Source of the DNA: Nonomuraea angiospora
GTDB taxonomy: Bacteria; Actinomycetota; Actinomycetes; Streptosporangiales; Streptosporangiaceae
Length of the DNA stretch: 64,000 nt
Assembly (NCBI RefSeq): GCF_014873145.1
Contig: NZ_JADBEK010000001.1
Location: forward strand, 3,472,001-3,536,000
Direction: 5' to 3'
Each line of letters opens with the position of its first letter. Position 1 is the stretch's first letter. A model generated the notes under the pieces. It was not told the origin of the DNA. It ran no database searches and saw only the letters and a program-made list of their open reading frames with translations. Positions 61,680-64,000 of this stretch are shown in pieces. The position numbers and the translations under genes are program-made.

Positions 61680-62771
61680 ATGGATCCCGTCAGCGCCGCA
61701 CGCGCCCTCGTCGAGGAGATGTTCCCGGGGGCCCTGTACGCCTTCGTCGGCGGCAGCGCCCTCACCGAGCGCCGCACCAGCACCTCGGACCTCGACGTCG
61801 TCGTGGTGCTCGACGGCCTGCCCACCCCCTACCGCGAGTCGCTGCGGTGGCGGGAGTGGCCCGTGGAGCTGTTCGTGCACAGCGAGACCAGCCTGCGCGC
61901 CTACCTCGACAAGGACTTCGACCGGCGCCAGCCGAGCCTGGCCCGCATGTGCGCCGAGGGCGCGGTGCTGACCGACCGGACCAGCGGCCGCGCCAGCGAC
62001 CTCCAGGCGGCGCTGAGCGAGCGCCTGGCGGCCGGACCGGGCGGTCTGACCAGCTCACAGGCCGAACGGGCCAGATACGCCCTGTCCGACCTCCTGGACG
62101 ACCTCTCGGGGGCCACGGACCCGGGCGAGCGGACGTTCATCCGGTGGCAGGTGGCGCAGGAGACCGCCAGGATGGCGCTCGGGCTGGGGCGCAGGTGGCA
62201 GGGGAGCGGCAAGTGGCTGCTGCGCGAGCTGCGCGCCCACGACCCGGAGCTGGCGCAGGCGCTGCTCGGGGCCGTCGACGACTCGGCACGGCTGGCCGCC
62301 GTCGCCTCGGACGTCCTGGAACGCGCTGGAGGGCGTCTCTGGGAGGGCTACAGGGCGGAGGGGGACCCGTTCCACCAGCCGCTGCGTCACGTGCCCTCTG
62401 GGGAGCTCTCGGGCGAAACGGCTCAGAGCTCCGGCATGCGCCGGCTCGCGGCGATCAGCGGGGACACGGCCGGGTCCGCCCGCCTCTGGATGGGCCAAAC
62501 CCACGTCGCGCCCGCCACCCGCTCGTCCGACCACCACCACGGGGCCTCGGAGACGGCCATCTACGTGGTCAGCGGCACGCCGTCGTTCGTGTTCCTGGAG
62601 GGCGGGGATGAGGTGCGGCTGGACACCAAGCCCGGCGACTACGTCTTCGTGCCGCCGTACGTGCCGCATCGCGAGGAGAATCCGGACCCGTCGCAGGAGG
62701 CCGTGGTCGTCATCGCCCGCAGCACCCAGGAGGCGATCGTCGTCAACCTCCCCGACCTCCGCCCCCGCTGA
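61680..62771 (+). CDS. Nucleotidyltransferase-cupin fusion protein
   Basis: 363 residues from ATG 61680; the frame is open to 61620. Residues 1-235: nucleotidyltransferase fold with GGSALTERRTSTSDLDVVVVL, Asp37 and Asp39 as metal ligands, third carboxylate probably in WPVELFVHSE, then a helical domain. Residues about 238-363: cupin with HHHGASETAIYVVSGTPSFVFLEGG and GDYVFVPPYVPHREENP, supplying three His and a Glu for a metal. The cupin half alone resembles small stand-alone cupins of about 125-135 residues. No stop or frameshift separates them, but GTG 62391 could start the cupin internally. Enzymatic role unknown; a sugar-metabolising or antibiotic-modifying function is speculation. Confidence 0.8.
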   Translation: MDPVSAARALVEEMFPGALYAFVGGSALTERRTSTSDLDVVVVLDGLPTPYRESLRWREWPVELFVHSETSLRAYLDKDFDRRQPSLARMCAEGAVLTDRTSGRASDLQAALSERLAAGPGGLTSSQAERARYALSDLLDDLSGATDPGERTFIRWQVAQETARMALGLGRRWQGSGKWLLRELRAHDPELAQALLGAVDDSARLAAVASDVLERAGGRLWEGYRAEGDPFHQPLRHVPSGELSGETAQSSGMRRLAAISGDTAGSARLWMGQTHVAPATRSSDHHHGASETAIYVVSGTPSFVFLEGGDEVRLDTKPGDYVFVPPYVPHREENPDPSQEAVVVIARSTQEAIVVNLPDLRPR

Positions 62772-62782
62772 CCCACCGCCCG

Positions 62783-62805
62783 GCCGCCGGGGCCCGCCCG
62801 GCGGC
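62783..62805. terminator. Terminator hairpin between the fusion gene and relA
   Basis: GCCGCCGGG-GCCCG-CCCGGCGGC, a nine-base GC stem midway between the two convergent stops. Confidence 0.7.
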
Positions 62806-62807
62806 GG

Positions 62808-64000
62808 TCAGCTGCCGGCGCCGCTGACGCGGTAGACGTCGAACACGCCCTGGATGCTGCGCACCGCCTTGAGCACGTGCCCCAGGTGCTTGGGATCGCC
62901 CATCTCGAACGTGAACTTGCTGATCGCCACCCGGTCCCGCGATGTCGTGACCGACGCGCTCAGGATGTTGACGTGCTGGTCGGAGAGCGTGCGCGTGACG
63001 TCGGACAGCAGGCGCGGCCGATCCAGCGCCTCCACCTGGATCGCGACCAGGAACACGCTGTCGTCGCTGGGCGACCAGCTGACCTCCACGAGCCGGTCGG
63101 GCTGCTCCTTGAGCTGCTGCACGTTGGTGCAGTCGGCGCGGTGCACCGACACCCCGTGCCCCCGCGTGACGAACCCGACGATCTCGTCGCCGGGCACCGG
63201 GGTGCAGCACTTCGACAGGCGTACCCACACGTCGGCGTCGCCCGCCACGACCACGCCCGCGCCGCCACCGCCACGGGGGCGGCCGCGCAGCCGGGTGGGC
63301 AGCGAGGTCTCGGCGATGTCCTCCTCGGCGCTGTCGACGCCGCCGATCGAGGCCACCAGCTTCTGCACAACGGCCTGCGCCGCGATGTGCCCCTCCCCCA
63401 CGGCCGCGTAGAGCGCGGAGACGTCGGGGTAGCGCAGGTCGCGGGCGAGCGCCAGCAGCGCCTCGCCGGACATCAGCCGCTGCAGCGGCAGGCCCTGCTT
63501 GCGCATGGCCCGCCCGATGGCCTCCTTGCCCGCCTCGATCGCGGTCTCGCGGCGCTCCTTGGAGAACCACTGCCGGATCTTGTTGCGGGCCCGGCCCGAC
63601 TTGACGAACTTGAGCCAGTCGCGCGACGGCCCGGCGTCCGGCGACTTGGAGGTGAAGATCTCGACCGTGTCGCCGTTGCCGAGCCGCGACTCCAGCGGCA
63701 CCAGCCGCCCGTTGACCCGGGCGCCGATGCAGCGGTGACCCACCTCGGTGTGCACGGCGTACGCGAAGTCGACCGGCGTGGCCCCCTCGGGCAGCGCGAT
63801 GACCTGCCCCTTCGGGGTGAACACGTAGACCTCGGACACCGACAGGTCGAACCGCAGCGACTCCAGGAACTCGCCCGGGTCGGAGGTCTCCTTCTGCCAG
63901 TCGAGGAGCTGGCGCAACCAGGCCATGTCGCTGCCCGGCTTGACCTTGCCGGTGGGGCCGGGGCTGCCGACCTCCTCCTTGTACTTCCAGTGCGCGGCCA
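62808..64000 (-). CDS. relA: Bifunctional (p)ppGpp synthetase/hydrolase RelA, C-terminal part
   Basis: Partial: the 5' end lies beyond the window, and the frame is open to base 64000, where AAHWKYKEE (end of the synthetase domain) is read. Then the TGS domain ([48 protein letters not shown]), a helical domain ([24 protein letters not shown]), the zinc-finger/conserved-cysteine region ([29 protein letters not shown]) and the C-terminal ACT domain ([25 protein letters not shown]). RelA makes and degrades the stringent alarmone and senses uncharged tRNA on ribosomes. It converges on the fusion gene. Confidence 0.97.
   Translation of the reverse strand, partial: AAHWKYKEEVGSPGPTGKVKPGSDMAWLRQLLDWQKETSDPGEFLESLRFDLSVSEVYVFTPKGQVIALPEGATPVDFAYAVHTEVGHRCIGARVNGRLVPLESRLGNGDTVEIFTSKSPDAGPSRDWLKFVKSGRARNKIRQWFSKERRETAIEAGKEAIGRAMRKQGLPLQRLMSGEALLALARDLRYPDVSALYAAVGEGHIAAQAVVQKLVASIGGVDSAEEDIAETSLPTRLRGRPRGGGGAGVVVAGDADVWVRLSKCCTPVPGDEIVGFVTRGHGVSVHRADCTNVQQLKEQPDRLVEVSWSPSDDSVFLVAIQVEALDRPRLLSDVTRTLSDQHVNILSASVTTSRDRVAISKFTFEMGDPKHLGHVLKAVRSIQGVFDVYRVSGAGS

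Overview
The window is high-GC actinomycete DNA. The GC-rich third codon positions, frequent GTG/TTG starts, many 1- to 4-base ATGA/GTGA overlaps between operon genes, and gene orders shared with Streptomyces (infC-rpmI-rplT-rRNA methylase-histidine kinase-pheS-pheT; aroE-mltG-ruvX-alaS; hisS-MBL-cyclophilin-relA) all point that way. A Streptosporangiaceae (Nonomuraea-like) genome would fit, but genus is an inference. I see no rRNA, tRNA, CRISPR array, insertion sequence or prophage.

Left part (1-33.6 kb) is mostly adaptive metabolism. An NrfD-type membrane subunit, a 41-residue membrane peptide and a NUDIX-like protein are chained by 4-base overlaps. A sulfatase and a sulfotransferase follow. 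From 4.2 to 12.3 kb lies a compact operon under an RpiR/MurR-type regulator: peptide-type binding protein, two permeases, anhydro-N-acetylmuramic acid kinase (AnmK), a beta-lactamase-fold serine hydrolase and a double ATPase, best read as uptake and recycling of anhydro-muropeptides. Next come an HxlR regulator, a nitrilase-family hydrolase, a sensor-domain membrane protein, a divergent SDR/TetR pair around a 21-base palindrome, and a large secreted subtilase. A GH38 alpha-mannosidase converges on a ROK repressor whose other side faces a sugar ABC operon across a perfect operator-like palindrome. A secreted GH10 xylanase with FnIII and CBM2 has three GAAA-N-TTTC-type boxes upstream. An acyl-CoA ligase, two small proteins, an MFS exporter and a phosphoesterase complete this part.

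Middle part (34.3-44.1 kb): two Uma2-family endonuclease paralogues with apparently leaderless promoters enclose a small acidic gene and converge on pheT. The translation block pheT-pheS, an orphan histidine kinase, a SpoU methylase, rplT-rpmI-infC follows on the minus strand; infC starts at ATC and has an attenuator-like leader. A Phd/PIN toxin-antitoxin pair with its own palindrome separates this block from the next.

Right part (44.1-64 kb) is core: aroE, two tandem mltG paralogues, a coupled 97-codon ORF, ruvX, alaS, two small membrane-associated genes, rarA, a DUF2231 membrane protein, a secreted-type cyclophilin, aspS, hisS, an MBL hydrolase, a second cyclophilin, a DUF349 coiled-coil protein, a nucleotidyltransferase-cupin fusion, and the 3' end of relA running off the window.

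Regulatory DNA is unusually readable: several strong intrinsic terminators, at least five perfect inverted repeats next to regulators, and a recurring TAGCGT element 6-7 bases before start codons. Nothing is a clear new defence system. The most interesting loci are the muropeptide operon, the nucleotidyltransferase-cupin fusion, the near-identical 57-base block in the Uma2 pair, and the infC leader.
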